Of a stretch of 64,000 nucleotides of DNA, positions 48,187-57,078 are shown one piece after another. This DNA comes from Pseudomonadota bacterium. Lineage in GTDB: Bacteria; Pseudomonadota; Alphaproteobacteria; Kiloniellales; JACOMY01. Location: NCBI GenBank assembly GCA_029781795.1, contig JAKOWB010000072.1, positions 1-64,000 of the forward strand, read 5' to 3'. Within the stretch, counting starts at the first letter, position 1. The number at the start of each line of letters is the position of its first letter. The notes below the pieces were generated by a model. It saw only the letters and a list, made by a program, of their open reading frames with translations, was not told where the DNA came from and ran no database searches. Made by a program: the position numbers and the translations under genes.

Positions 48187-49143
48187 ATGAGCAACCAGGC
48201 CACGACCTTCGGCACGGCGGCCTATGGCGGGCCGGGCTGGTCGCCGCGCACGGCGAGCCACGCCGAGGAGATCGGCAGCCACTGGGCCGCCTGCGGCATC
48301 GAGAACGAGTGGGCGCCGCTCAAGGCCGTGCTGCTGCACCGGCCGGGGCCGGAGCTGGCGGTGGAGGACTTCAACGCCGCGCAGCTGCTGGAGCAGCCGA
48401 ACTTCGCCCGCGCCGTGCAGCAGCACGACGCCCTGGCCACCACCTACCGCACCGCGGGGGTGACGGTTCACTACGTCGAGCCGGCGGTGTCGCCGGCCTC
48501 GCCCAACCAGATCTTCTGCGCCGACCTCTTCGCCATGACGCCGGAAGGGGCGATCCTGGCCCGCCCGGCCTCCACCGTGCGCGCCGGCGAGGAGCGCTGG
48601 GTCGCCCGGCGCCTCGCCGACCTGGGTGTGCCGATCCTGGCGACGCTGACCGGCCATGCGGTCTTCGAGGGCGCCGACCTGATCTGGCTGGACCGCCGGA
48701 CCGCCGCGATCGCCCGCGGCCTTCGCACCAACGACGAAGCCATCGCCCAGATCGGCGCGATCCTGGCGCGGCTGGGCACCGAGCTGATTCCCTTCGACCT
48801 GCCCTTCGGCACCATGCACCTCATGGGCCTGATCCGGATTTTCGACCGCGACCTCGCCGTCGCCTGGCCGCGCCGCACGCCCTTCGCCCTGGTGCGGGCG
48901 CTGGAGGCGCGCGGCGCCAAGGTGCATTTCCTGCCCGAGGAGGCCTCGGCCAGCCAGAACACCGCCTTCAACTGCGTGACCCTGGGCCCCCGCAAGATCC
49001 TGATGGTCGCCGGCCATCCCGTAACCCAGCGCTTCTTCGAGGACCTGGGTGTCACGGTCCAGGCACAGCCAGCCGACGAGCTGGCCAAGGCCGCGGGGGC
49101 GATCGGGTGTCTGTCGGGGATCGTGGCAAGGGGCCGGGTGTGA
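48187..49143 (+). CDS. arginine deiminase / dimethylargininase-like amidinotransferase-fold enzyme
   Basis: The ATG at 48187 directly follows GGAGAGAAGG, giving 318 residues. The product belongs to the guanidino-group-modifying superfamily. The catalytic His is H211 (FGTMHLMGL) and the nucleophile Cys is C308 (GAIGCLSGI). The acidic substrate contacts fall in NQIFCADLFAM and FEGADLIWLDRR. Members hydrolyse arginine, methylated arginines or related guanidines. The exact substrate is not clear. It diverges from murJ; a GC-rich inverted repeat lies in between (48053-48062 with 48135-48144). Confidence 0.88.
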   Translation: MSNQATTFGTAAYGGPGWSPRTASHAEEIGSHWAACGIENEWAPLKAVLLHRPGPELAVEDFNAAQLLEQPNFARAVQQHDALATTYRTAGVTVHYVEPAVSPASPNQIFCADLFAMTPEGAILARPASTVRAGEERWVARRLADLGVPILATLTGHAVFEGADLIWLDRRTAAIARGLRTNDEAIAQIGAILARLGTELIPFDLPFGTMHLMGLIRIFDRDLAVAWPRRTPFALVRALEARGAKVHFLPEEASASQNTAFNCVTLGPRKILMVAGHPVTQRFFEDLGVTVQAQPADELAKAAGAIGCLSGIVARGRV

Positions 49144-49150
49144 GCCCGAT

Positions 49151-49177
49151 CAGCCCTCTCCCTGCGGGCGAGGGCTG
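49151..49177. terminator. bidirectional terminator-like hairpin between converging genes
   Basis: CAGCCCTC (49151-49158) pairs with GAGGGCTG (49170-49177) in the 35 bases between the converging stops of the amidinotransferase and GNAT genes. Its CCCTCTCCC core resembles the REP-like intergenic elements common in GC-rich alphaproteobacteria. Confidence 0.55.
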
Positions 49178-49178
49178 T

Positions 49179-49643
49179 TCACAGCGCCTTCGACAGCAGC
49201 CGGCGCTCGTGTTCCTGGTAGCCGCTGGTGGCGTAGAGGTGGGCGGCGCGCGGATTGTGCAGCTCGGCCTCCAGGCAGAGGCGGAGGCCGCCGAGCTTCC
49301 TGACCTCGTCCTCGATCAGTGCCAGGCAGATGCGGCCGAGGCCGCGGCCGCGCCAGGCTTCCTCCAGGAAGAATTCGTCGAGGAAGAAGTCGAGGCCGCC
49401 GACCTCGATCGAGAAGCCGAAGGAGGCCGAGACGTAGCCGATGCGCCGGCCCGCCAGGGTGATGAAGAAGCAGCGCGCGAAGGGCGTGCCGTCGCAGAGC
49501 TGCCGCAGGGCGGCAAGGATCGGCGCTTCCTTCCAGTCGTGCCGGTCGTAGGCGTAGTAGGCCCGCACGAAGGCGGCGAGGGCCGCGAGGTCGGCCGGGC
49601 CGACGGGCAGGAGCGCCGGGCGCTCGCTGGATTCATTCGTCAT
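49179..49643 (-). CDS. GNAT-family N-acetyltransferase
   Basis: The 154-residue product has the GNAT fold. FLDEFFLEEAWRGRGLGRICLALIEDEVRKLG contains the acetyl-CoA pyrophosphate loop (RGRGLG), and HNPRAAHLYATSGYQEHERRLLSK is the C-terminal signature. The acceptor is unknown. It sits in a run of apparently accessory genes between murJ and glnD and converges on the amidinotransferase gene. Confidence 0.88.
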   Translation of the reverse strand: MTNESSERPALLPVGPADLAALAAFVRAYYAYDRHDWKEAPILAALRQLCDGTPFARCFFITLAGRRIGYVSASFGFSIEVGGLDFFLDEFFLEEAWRGRGLGRICLALIEDEVRKLGGLRLCLEAELHNPRAAHLYATSGYQEHERRLLSKAL

Positions 49644-49767
49644 CAGGGATGGCTCCGAAGCAAGGGGCAGGGCGCGCGGACAGGCGGCGCGGCGAAGCGA
49701 GAGACAATCCTGCGGGGCTACGGACGGTAGAGCATGGCCGTCTTGTCGCGCGGCCCGCGGCGCGGCG

Positions 49768-50469
49768 TCAAGCCACGGCGCCGTCGGTGCGCCGCGAGGC
49801 GACCTTGGCCAGCGGCCCGAGGTTCAGCCAGGCGCCAAGGGCGCGCCGCGCCGGCTGCCCGCCGTGCGCCTGCAGCCGCCCGCTGTCGAGCGCGCGCGAC
49901 AGCGCGAGGTCGCCGCGCACCAGGTAGATGAGGTCGGGCAACGTCGCCGCCAGGTAGAGCGCGACCTCGAAGCCGGGATCCTTGAGGCAGAGCTCGCAGC
50001 CGTCGGCGCGGTTGACGAACCACCAGTGCCGCTTCGCCGCCGGCTGGTCCGTCACCTCGAGCTGCACCACCGTCTGGCCGGGGCCGAGGGCGGCCGGCGC
50101 CACCCCGCGCTCCAGCGACCAGATCAGCAGGCCGAGGTCGATCTCCTCCGCCGCGAGCTGCCGGCGCGTCCAGCGCTGGCCCCAGACGGCGAGGCCCTGC
50201 ACCAGGGGCAGGAACTCCCGCCCCGCCTCGGTCAGGTGATAGGTGAAGCCGCGGCCGGCGGCGGCCGGGCGGCGGCGCACCACGCCTTCGGCCGCCAGTT
50301 GGCGCAGACGGCGCGAGAGCAGTGTCGGCGACAGCAGCGGCACGCCGCGCCGCAGCTCGGAGAAGCGCGTGGCGCCGGCGCCGAGGTCGCGCAGGATCAG
50401 CGCCGTCCAGCGCTCGCAGAAGAGCTCGGCCGCCTTGGCGACCGGGCAGAACTGGCCATAGCCGCGCAT
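49768..50469 (-). CDS. HxlR-family winged helix regulator with C-terminal SCP2-like domain
   Basis: The 233-residue product opens with an HxlR winged helix (residues ~1-100): CPVAKAAELFCERWTALILRDL, then RFSELRRGVPLLSPTLLSRRLRQL and a wing with RRRPAAAGRGFTYHLTE. The C-terminal ~110 residues resemble an SCP2/sterol-binding-like ligand domain (LEVTDQPAAKRHWWFVNRADGCELCLKDPG). That combination suggests a ligand-sensing regulator. It is divergent from a methyltransferase, and three copies of GCCTGGC or its complement lie in the shared intergenic region. Confidence 0.88.
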   Translation of the reverse strand: MRGYGQFCPVAKAAELFCERWTALILRDLGAGATRFSELRRGVPLLSPTLLSRRLRQLAAEGVVRRRPAAAGRGFTYHLTEAGREFLPLVQGLAVWGQRWTRRQLAAEEIDLGLLIWSLERGVAPAALGPGQTVVQLEVTDQPAAKRHWWFVNRADGCELCLKDPGFEVALYLAATLPDLIYLVRGDLALSRALDSGRLQAHGGQPARRALGAWLNLGPLAKVASRRTDGAVA

Positions 50470-50472
50470 GGT

Positions 50473-50543
50473 GCCTGGCAGCCTAGCGCGCCGGGCACGC
50501 CAGGCGAACTACACATTCTGCACTGGCCGCGCGCGCGCCTGGC
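50473..50543. promoter_or_regulatory. repeated GCCTGGC/GCCAGGC motifs in the HxlR-methyltransferase divergent region
   Basis: GCCTGGC occurs at 50473-50479 and 50537-50543 and its complement GCCAGGC at 50499-50505. The last two extend to exact 9-mers CGCCAGGCG and CGCCTGGCG facing each other. Such spacing in a divergent regulator-enzyme intergenic region is typical of operators, but these are GC-rich words in a GC-rich genome. Confidence 0.3.
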
Positions 50544-50591
50544 GCGGAAGGCTCGCCCACGACGATGCCACGCGAGAAGAGGAGCCGAGCC

Positions 50592-51398
50592 ATGCCAGCC
50601 GACGCCGGCCTTCAGGGCCAGGTGAACCGCGACGCCGCCGCGATCTACGACGGCTTCTTCGTCCCCGCGCTGTTTCAGGAATGGGCGCCGCGCCTCTGCG
50701 ACGCTGCCCGTCTGGCGCCGGGCCAGCGCGTCCTCGACCTGGCCTGCGGCAGCGGCGTGCTGGCGCGCGCCGCCGCCGAACGGGTCGGCGAAGCCGGCAG
50801 CGTCACCGGGCTGGACCGCAATCCCGGGATGCTGGCGATGGCGCGGCGCCGCGCGCCGGGCCTCGACTGGCAGGAGGGGCGCGCCGAGGCCTTGCCCTTC
50901 GCCGACGCGGCCTTCGACGCCGTGGTCAGCCAGTTCGGGCTGATGTTCTTCGACGATCCCGCCGCCGCGCTCAGCGAGGCCTGGCGCGTGCTGCGGCCGG
51001 GCGGGCGCCTCGCCGTCGCGGTCTGGGCCGACCTCGGCGAGACGCCCGGCTACAGCGCCATGACCGCGTTGCTGGCCCGCCTCTTCGGCCCGGCCATCGC
51101 CAGCGAGCTGCGCGCGCCCTACGCGCTGGGCGACCCCGCGGCGCTGCGGCGCCTCTTCGCGGCGGCCGGCATCGCCGCCAGGGTGAGCCTTCGCGAGGGC
51201 GAGGCACGCTTCCCCTCGCTGCGCGACTGGGTGACGACGGATATCAAGGGCTGGACCCTGGCGGACCGCCTGGACGAGACGCAGTTCCAGGCGCTGCTGG
51301 CGGCGGCGCCGGCGGCGCTGGCCGCCTTCGTGCGCGCCGACGGCAGCGTCGCCTTCCGCCATCCGGCGCTGCTGGCGACGGCGGAGAAGCCCGCATGA
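50592..51398 (+). CDS. class I SAM-dependent methyltransferase (UbiE/methyltransferase-11 type)
   Basis: I chose the ATG at 50592 because AGGAG lies eight bases upstream, giving 268 residues; an in-frame ATG at 50565 lacks a ribosome binding site. Motif I is VLDLACGSGVLA, the next acidic position is GLDRNPGMLAMA, and LPFADAAFDAVVSQFGLMFF and EAWRVLRPGGRLAVAVW complete the core. The substrate is unknown. It is probably controlled by the divergent HxlR regulator. It converges on glnD with 12 bases between. Confidence 0.88.
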   Translation: MPADAGLQGQVNRDAAAIYDGFFVPALFQEWAPRLCDAARLAPGQRVLDLACGSGVLARAAAERVGEAGSVTGLDRNPGMLAMARRRAPGLDWQEGRAEALPFADAAFDAVVSQFGLMFFDDPAAALSEAWRVLRPGGRLAVAVWADLGETPGYSAMTALLARLFGPAIASELRAPYALGDPAALRRLFAAAGIAARVSLREGEARFPSLRDWVTTDIKGWTLADRLDETQFQALLAAAPAALAAFVRADGSVAFRHPALLATAEKPA

Positions 51399-51410
51399 CG
51401 TCGCCGGGGG

Positions 51411-54224
51411 TCAGGCCGCCTTGCCGCGCGCCGGCTTCTCGTCCGGCGGCTCGATGGCCTCGATCAGGCGCTTCCTGATGCGCTCCAGCTTGGCCTTGTC
51501 GGTGATCTTCGCGCCCAGCACGCCCTGGACGTAGAAGGTGTCGACCGCGCGCTCGCCGAAGGTGGTGACCAGCGCGTTGTGGATGATCAGGCCCTGCCTG
51601 GTCAGCGCGAAGGTGATGTCGTGCAGCAGGCCGGGGCGGTCGCGCGCGTTGACCTCGATCACCGTGTCGGTGCGGCTGGCGTTGTTGTCGATCAGCACGC
51701 GCGGCGCCACGGTGAAGACCGCCAGGCGCGAGGGGATGGCGGGCCGGCGCTCCTTCAGTTCGATCCAGGGCTTGAAGTTGCCGCGCAGCGTGCGCTCCAC
51801 CAGGCTCGCCAGCTTGGCCAGGCGATCCGGGCGCTCGAAGGCGCCGCCCTGCTGGCGGTCGCGGATGTAGAAGGAATCCAGCGCCATGCCGTTGGCCAGG
51901 GTGAAGATCTTGGCGCCCTCGATCTCCGCCCCCGCCACCGCCAGCGCGCCTGCGATGCGGCTGAACAGGCCGGGATGGTCGGGCGTATAGATCGTGATCT
52001 CGGTGACGCCGCGATAGCGGTCCGAGCGGCTGTCGATGGTGAGGCTCTGTCCGTTCGCCTCGGCCTCGCGGACCAGGCGGGCGTGGCGGGCGTGGGTCTC
52101 GGCCTCGTGGCTCAGCCAATAGGAGGGATAGCCGCGCGCGACATGGGTGAGGAACTCGGCCTCGCTCCAGGTCGGCAGCAGGACGCGCAGGGCCTGCTGC
52201 GCCGCCTTGACCCGCTTCTCGCGCCCCTCGGTCACCAGGCCGCCGGACAGCACCTCCTCGGTGCGCCAGTAGAGGTCGCGCAGCAGCGCCGCCTTCCAGG
52301 GCGTCCAGGTGCCGGGACCGACGGCGCGGATGTCGGCGACGGTGAGCACCAGCAGCAGGCGGAGGCGCTCCATCGACTGCACCTTGTCGGCGAAGCCGCG
52401 GATCGTCTCGGCCGCGTCGAGGTCGCGCTTGAAGGCCGTGTCGCTCATGTCCAGGTGGTGCAGCACCAGCCAGGAGACGGTCTCGGTCTCCTCCTCGGAA
52501 AGGCCGAGGCGCGGGCAGATCTTCTGCGCGATCTCGGCCCCCACGACGCTGTGGTCGCGCGGCCGGCCCTTGGCGATGTCGTGCAGCAGCACGGCGACGT
52601 AGAGCACGCGGCGCGACAGCACCTTGTGCACCACGTCGGTGGCGATCGGCGCCTCGGTGGCGAGCTGGCCCTGCTCGATCTTCCACAGGATGCCGAGGGC
52701 GAAGATGGTGTGCTCGTCCACCGTGTAGTGGTGGTACATGTTGAACTGCATCTGGCTGACCACCCGGCCGAACTCGGGGATGAAGCGGCCGAACACGCCG
52801 GCTTCGCTGAGGCGACGCAGCGTGGTCTCCGGCCCCTTGGGGCTGGTCAGCATTTCCAGGAACAGGCGGTTGGCCTCCGCGTCCTCGCGCAGCGCGGCGT
52901 TCACCAGGCGACGCTTCTGCGTGATCCAGCGCAGCGCGTCGGGGTGGATGTCGAGGTCGTTCTTCTGCGCCACGTGGAAGATGCGCAGCATGTCGACCGG
53001 GTGCTCGGCGAAGTGCTCCGGCCCGACGACGGTGAGGCGCGAGCCCTGCACGCGGAAGCCCTCGATCTTCCGCCGCCGCTCGATCGCCGGCAGGCGGAAG
53101 CGGGCGCGGCGGGCATACTGCGCCTCGAGCTGGGCGCAGAAGATGCGGGTCAGGTCGCCGACGTCCTTGGCCACCAGGAAGTAGTGCTTCATGAAGCGCT
53201 CGACCGCCTCGGTGCCGGCGTGGGCGGTGTAGCCCATCTTCGGCGCGATCTCCTTCTGCAGGTCGAAGGTCAGGCGCTCCTCGGCCCGCCCGGCAGTCCA
53301 GTGCAGGTTGCAGCGCAGGGTCCAGAGGAAGGACTCGGCCTTGGCGAAGCGGCGGGCCTCCTCGCGGGTGAAGACCTCCTTGTCGACCAGTTCGTCCATG
53401 GTCTCGACGTTGAAGACGTACTTGGCGATCCAGAACAGCGTGTGCAGGTCACGCAGGCCCCCCTTGCCCTCCTTGATGTTCGGCTCCAGCGAATAGCGCG
53501 AGCCGCCGTGCCGGGCGTGGCGCTCGTCGCGTTCGGCCAGCTTGGCCTCGACGAACTTGGCCTGGCTGGCGCCCTGTGCCTCGGCGCGGTAGCGCTGCCT
53601 GAGTTCGCCATAGAGCGCCTGGTCGCCCCAGACGGGGCGCGCTTCGAGCAGGTTGGTGCGGATGGTGTGATCGGCGCGCGCCTGGCGCAGGCATTCGTCG
53701 ACCGAGCGCGTGGCGTGGCCGACCTTGTAGCCGAGGTCCCAGAGGAAATAGAGGATCGATTCGACCACCTGCTCCGATCGCGGCGTCATCTTGTAGGGCA
53801 GCAGGAACAGCAGATCGATGTCGGAGAAGGGCGCCAGCTCGCCGCGCCCGTAGCCGCCGACGGCGACCAGCGACAGGCGCTCGCCGGCCGAGGGATTGCC
53901 CAGGGGATAGAGGTCCCGGGCCGCGTGGTCATAGAGCACCCGGATGATCTGGTCGGCCAGGAAGGCCAGGTTCCTCGCGGTCTCCGGCCCGCCGGCGCCG
54001 GCCTCGAAGCGCTGGCGGATCTCCTGCTGGCCGGCCTGGCGCGCGTCCTTCAGCAGGGCCAGGATCGCTGGACGCGCCGCCTCGGTCCGCGGCGCGGCGG
54101 CCAGCGCATCCCGCACCGCCTGGTCCAGGCGGGCGCGGTCGACGATGGCGCGGCGGCCACGGCCTTCCTCGCGCGGCGCGGGCTCGCGCGGCTCCTCGGC
54201 GGCCTGACGGGGGGCGGTATCCAT
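51411..54224 (-). CDS. glnD: bifunctional PII uridylyltransferase / uridylyl-removing enzyme GlnD
   Basis: The 937-residue nitrogen sensor modifies and demodifies PII in response to glutamine. The nucleotidyltransferase site is GGYGRGELAPFSDIDLLF (residues 123-140, with D135 and D137). The central HD domain contains VLLHDIAKGRPRDHSVVGAE, and two C-terminal ACT domains (~715-795 and ~830-905) sense glutamine. The ATG at 54224 fits the family N-terminus; the longer frame upstream is not conserved in style. It is a stand-alone transcript here. Confidence 0.96.
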   Translation of the reverse strand: MDTAPRQAAEEPREPAPREEGRGRRAIVDRARLDQAVRDALAAAPRTEAARPAILALLKDARQAGQQEIRQRFEAGAGGPETARNLAFLADQIIRVLYDHAARDLYPLGNPSAGERLSLVAVGGYGRGELAPFSDIDLLFLLPYKMTPRSEQVVESILYFLWDLGYKVGHATRSVDECLRQARADHTIRTNLLEARPVWGDQALYGELRQRYRAEAQGASQAKFVEAKLAERDERHARHGGSRYSLEPNIKEGKGGLRDLHTLFWIAKYVFNVETMDELVDKEVFTREEARRFAKAESFLWTLRCNLHWTAGRAEERLTFDLQKEIAPKMGYTAHAGTEAVERFMKHYFLVAKDVGDLTRIFCAQLEAQYARRARFRLPAIERRRKIEGFRVQGSRLTVVGPEHFAEHPVDMLRIFHVAQKNDLDIHPDALRWITQKRRLVNAALREDAEANRLFLEMLTSPKGPETTLRRLSEAGVFGRFIPEFGRVVSQMQFNMYHHYTVDEHTIFALGILWKIEQGQLATEAPIATDVVHKVLSRRVLYVAVLLHDIAKGRPRDHSVVGAEIAQKICPRLGLSEEETETVSWLVLHHLDMSDTAFKRDLDAAETIRGFADKVQSMERLRLLLVLTVADIRAVGPGTWTPWKAALLRDLYWRTEEVLSGGLVTEGREKRVKAAQQALRVLLPTWSEAEFLTHVARGYPSYWLSHEAETHARHARLVREAEANGQSLTIDSRSDRYRGVTEITIYTPDHPGLFSRIAGALAVAGAEIEGAKIFTLANGMALDSFYIRDRQQGGAFERPDRLAKLASLVERTLRGNFKPWIELKERRPAIPSRLAVFTVAPRVLIDNNASRTDTVIEVNARDRPGLLHDITFALTRQGLIIHNALVTTFGERAVDTFYVQGVLGAKITDKAKLERIRKRLIEAIEPPDEKPARGKAA

Positions 54225-54375
54225 CAGGCGTGAAGATCGGCCTTCCGGCCCGGGGAGGCAAGGCCACGCCGGATAGGACAAGAAGCCGGCACAGCTTCGG
54301 CTTGCCGCCCGCGCCCGGCGGGTGATACAGGGGCCGCGTCCGCCAGCCCGGCAGGAACGCAAGGAAGGACGAGGC

Positions 54376-55329
54376 ATGACCCAGCCCCAGAGCCCAGCGC
54401 CCCGGCGCGCCAATAACATCGCGCTGATCGCCGGCGTCGTGCTGCTGCTGGTGGCGATCGCCGCCGGTGTCTATTTCGCCTTCTTCGCCGGCCCCTCGGC
54501 GCCCGAGATGACGCAGGTCGGCGAGCAGCCGCTGGTCGGCGACGCGGCCGCGGCGCCGAGCGATCTCGCCGCCTATCTCGACCGCACCCTGACGGCGGAG
54601 CAGAAGTCGCTGCTGACCTACCGGGTGGAGGGCAACCGCATGCTGGACGTGGTGGCGAAGTCGCCGGACGGCAGCGAGGGCTTCACCGCCAAGGAGATCG
54701 AGTTCAAAGCGCTGGACACCGCGCACGGCGAGCCGTGGTTCATCGACGCCCGGGTCAAGGGCATGGAGATCACCCTGCCGGCCGACCGCCTGCCGGCCGG
54801 CGTCGGGCCGGTGAAGGGCTCGATGGTCTATTCCTACAGCTACGACGAGACGGCACATACGCTCGAGGTTCCGGCCATTCGCCTCGACCTGGAGGGCCTG
54901 GCCACCATCGGCCTCGCCGCCAGCTTCACCGACGTCACGCTGTTCAGCGGCGACCCGGAGGCGGCGCTGAACGGCCTGGCCGGCGGCAAGATCAAGGCGC
55001 TGACCTTCCAGCTCAAGGACCAGGCCCTGCTGAAGGCCATGCTGGAGGAGACGGCCAAGAGCCAGGGCACCGACCTCGCCACCATGAAGACCCAGGGCAT
55101 CGCCATGCTGGCGATCCTGGAAACCCAGGTCTCGGGCTCGATCGAGAAGCAGGCCCTCGCCGCGGCGCGCACCATCCTGAACAAGGAGGGCGCGGTCACC
55201 CTGACCGTCACCGCCAATCCGGCCGAGCCCTTCCCCTTCGCCCAGTTCATGATGATCGGCCAGAGCAGCGGCGGCCTGCCGGACCTCTCGGCGCTGGAGC
55301 CGCTGAACCTGACCATCATCGCGGAATAG
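54376..55329 (+). CDS. membrane-anchored protein of unknown function
   Basis: I chose the ATG at 54376, with GAGG just upstream, giving 317 residues. There is one N-terminal membrane helix (residues ~16-38) and the rest would be periplasmic. The soluble part alternates beta strands with Ala/Lys-rich helices. I see no conserved catalytic motif and no family I can name. It is divergent from glnD and ends two bases before a small lipoprotein gene, which suggests co-transcription. Confidence 0.75.
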   Translation: MTQPQSPAPRRANNIALIAGVVLLLVAIAAGVYFAFFAGPSAPEMTQVGEQPLVGDAAAAPSDLAAYLDRTLTAEQKSLLTYRVEGNRMLDVVAKSPDGSEGFTAKEIEFKALDTAHGEPWFIDARVKGMEITLPADRLPAGVGPVKGSMVYSYSYDETAHTLEVPAIRLDLEGLATIGLAASFTDVTLFSGDPEAALNGLAGGKIKALTFQLKDQALLKAMLEETAKSQGTDLATMKTQGIAMLAILETQVSGSIEKQALAAARTILNKEGAVTLTVTANPAEPFPFAQFMMIGQSSGGLPDLSALEPLNLTIIAE

Positions 55330-55331
55330 CC

Positions 55332-55826
55332 TTGCGCGCCGCCGGCCTGCTGGGCGGTCTCGCCGCGGCGCTGCTGCTGGCCGCCTGCGCCGAACCGGCG
55401 CCACGGCGCAACCCGGTGATGAGCGGCGCGGCCTTCGTGCTGGACGAGGGCCGGCGCGTCGAGGCCGAGGTGCACGACGTGCCGCCGGGCGCTCAGCTGC
55501 TGGCCATCGTGCTGGTGGCGCCGGACGGGGGCGAGACGCCGTCCGGCGCCTTCGCCGAGACGCGCGGCGAGCGCGGTCCCGGCTATGGACCGACGGGCCA
55601 GGGCGTCAGCATCAGCGGCGGGTCGAGCTCGGGCATTTCCACGGGCGTGACGCTGGGCGTCAACTCCAGCGGCGGCGGCGCCAGCATCGCCTCGGACAGC
55701 GTGAGCACGAGCATCGCCGTGCCTGATCCGGCGAAGCTGCTGGCCGATCGACGGGCCTATCGCGTCGAGCTGCGCTGGATCGAGGTTGGCGGCACGCCGC
55801 GCGTGCTGCCGCTGCCTTGGCGCTAG
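55332..55826 (+). CDS. small lipoprotein of unknown function
   Basis: The TTG at 55332 lies two bases after the previous stop and gives 164 residues. The N-terminus has a lipoprotein signal with lipobox LAAC (Cys at 19). The middle is rich in Gly and Ser (GPTGQGVSISGGSSSGIS), likely a flexible linker. The C-terminal part (AYRVELRWIEVGG) looks like beta strands. No family was recognised. Its start codon is rare, and expression may depend on coupling to the upstream gene. Confidence 0.65.
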   Translation: MRAAGLLGGLAAALLLAACAEPAPRRNPVMSGAAFVLDEGRRVEAEVHDVPPGAQLLAIVLVAPDGGETPSGAFAETRGERGPGYGPTGQGVSISGGSSSGISTGVTLGVNSSGGGASIASDSVSTSIAVPDPAKLLADRRAYRVELRWIEVGGTPRVLPLPWR

Positions 55827-55946
55827 GGCGGCTTCGCTTCTGATTGAAGCGAACCGCTCCAGCTATCTATTGATTTCACGCATTTTCTTGACGCGATCCG
55901 GCGCCCACTTCGCTCGAAAATGCTGTCGCGGCCGGTGCGCCGGGTG

Positions 55947-56309
55947 TCAGCTGGGCCGCGTGGCGCTCTGCACCTGGCCAAGGCAGCGCGTGGCATCGGA
56001 CTTGTCGCCGTTGACCGTGTTGCGCGCCTCGACATAGGCGACGCGATGCGTCGGCCCGTCGGGATAGAGGAAGACGTCGACCACGCAGGAGCCGCCGTCG
56101 TATTGCCAGATCTGCGCCTGCGCTTCCTTGCGTACCCGCTTCGGCTCGCCCAGCGCGCCCATCAGGCCGACCGTGTCACGGCCCATCAACTCGTCGGCGC
56201 GCACCGCCGGCCGGTTGCTGAGCGAAGCCTGGCCGCCGGTGGTCTGGCAGGCGCCGAGAAGCAGCAGCCCGAGCAACGGCGGGAGCACGCGAAACAGGAC
56301 GCTGGGCAT
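55947..56309 (-). CDS. small lipoprotein, SmpA/OmlA-like
   Basis: The 120-residue product has a lipoprotein signal with lipobox LLGAC (Cys at 21). The mature part contains LMGRDTVGLMGALGEPKRVRKEAQAQIWQYDGGSCVVDVFLY. This resembles the SmpA/OmlA (BamE-like) fold, in which a helical repeat leads to a G-x-P motif and a strand ending in W-Y. A role in the outer membrane is plausible but not shown; two further cysteines may form a disulphide. It stands alone. Confidence 0.75.
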   Translation of the reverse strand: MPSVLFRVLPPLLGLLLLGACQTTGGQASLSNRPAVRADELMGRDTVGLMGALGEPKRVRKEAQAQIWQYDGGSCVVDVFLYPDGPTHRVAYVEARNTVNGDKSDATRCLGQVQSATRPS

Positions 56310-56424
56310 CGCGCGTACCTTCAGCTGGGAGCGTACGGCCAGGGACCCGACATCCGCGGCTCGCGCTCGTAGGGCGCCGTTCCCGGCTTCCAGGGCCGGG
56401 TTACGACGGTACGCTAGTTGAAGG

Positions 56425-57078
56425 TCAGCCGCGCTCCGCCGTCAAGGTGGAGCCCTCGGGCGCGTCCTCCGCCATTTCGGTCAGCTCCAGCGGCTGGAGC
56501 ACCGGGGCCGAGCGCAGCGGCTCGGGGCGCAGCGGCTCGCTCTGGGCCAGGGTGAAGCGCGGCGCCGCTTGCGGCGCCGGCGGCGGCGCGACGACGGCCG
56601 TGGCTTCGGCCGGCCGGCTGTCGCTCGCCGGCTCCAGGGTCTCAATCTGGCCGGCCAGCTTGCCGCCGGGCTCGATGTGCAGATCGAGGTAGCGCACCTT
56701 GCCCAGCACGCGGCCGGTGGCGCGGATGATCAGGCGGCCCCGCACGGTGAGATCGCCCTCGACCAGGCCCTTGACCTCGCAGGTCTCGACCTCGGCCGTG
56801 CCGTCGAACGAGCCCTGCTCGGCGATCTCCAGCGTCTGGCACTCCTCGAGCGAGGCCTCGACATGGCCCTCGATGACCAGCTTCGCACAGCCCTTCAGCA
56901 CGCCGGTTATGGCGATGCCGCGCCCGACGGTCAGCTTGCGCTGGTCCTGGACCTGCGGCTGGTTGGTCATGGGCCGCTGATCGACGCGGCGCGCCAGCGG
57001 CTGCAGGAAATCGGCGGGACGGCGCGGCGCCTCGCTGGCGGTCGGCGTCAGCGTGGCCATCGGCGGACGCATGCTCAT
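56425..57078 (-). CDS. bactofilin-family cytoskeletal protein
   Basis: The ATG at 57078, with GGAGGGGG upstream, gives 217 residues. Residues ~46-155 form the bactofilin beta-helix (TVGRGIAITGVLKGCAKLVI, then GSFDGTAEVETCEVKGLVEGDL). Bactofilins polymerise without nucleotide into filaments that organise envelope enzymes. The N-terminal ~45 residues and the Pro/Ala-rich C-terminal ~60 residues are disordered tails. No peptidase partner gene lies next to it, unlike many bactofilin operons. Confidence 0.9.
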   Translation of the reverse strand: MSMRPPMATLTPTASEAPRRPADFLQPLARRVDQRPMTNQPQVQDQRKLTVGRGIAITGVLKGCAKLVIEGHVEASLEECQTLEIAEQGSFDGTAEVETCEVKGLVEGDLTVRGRLIIRATGRVLGKVRYLDLHIEPGGKLAGQIETLEPASDSRPAEATAVVAPPPAPQAAPRFTLAQSEPLRPEPLRSAPVLQPLELTEMAEDAPEGSTLTAERG

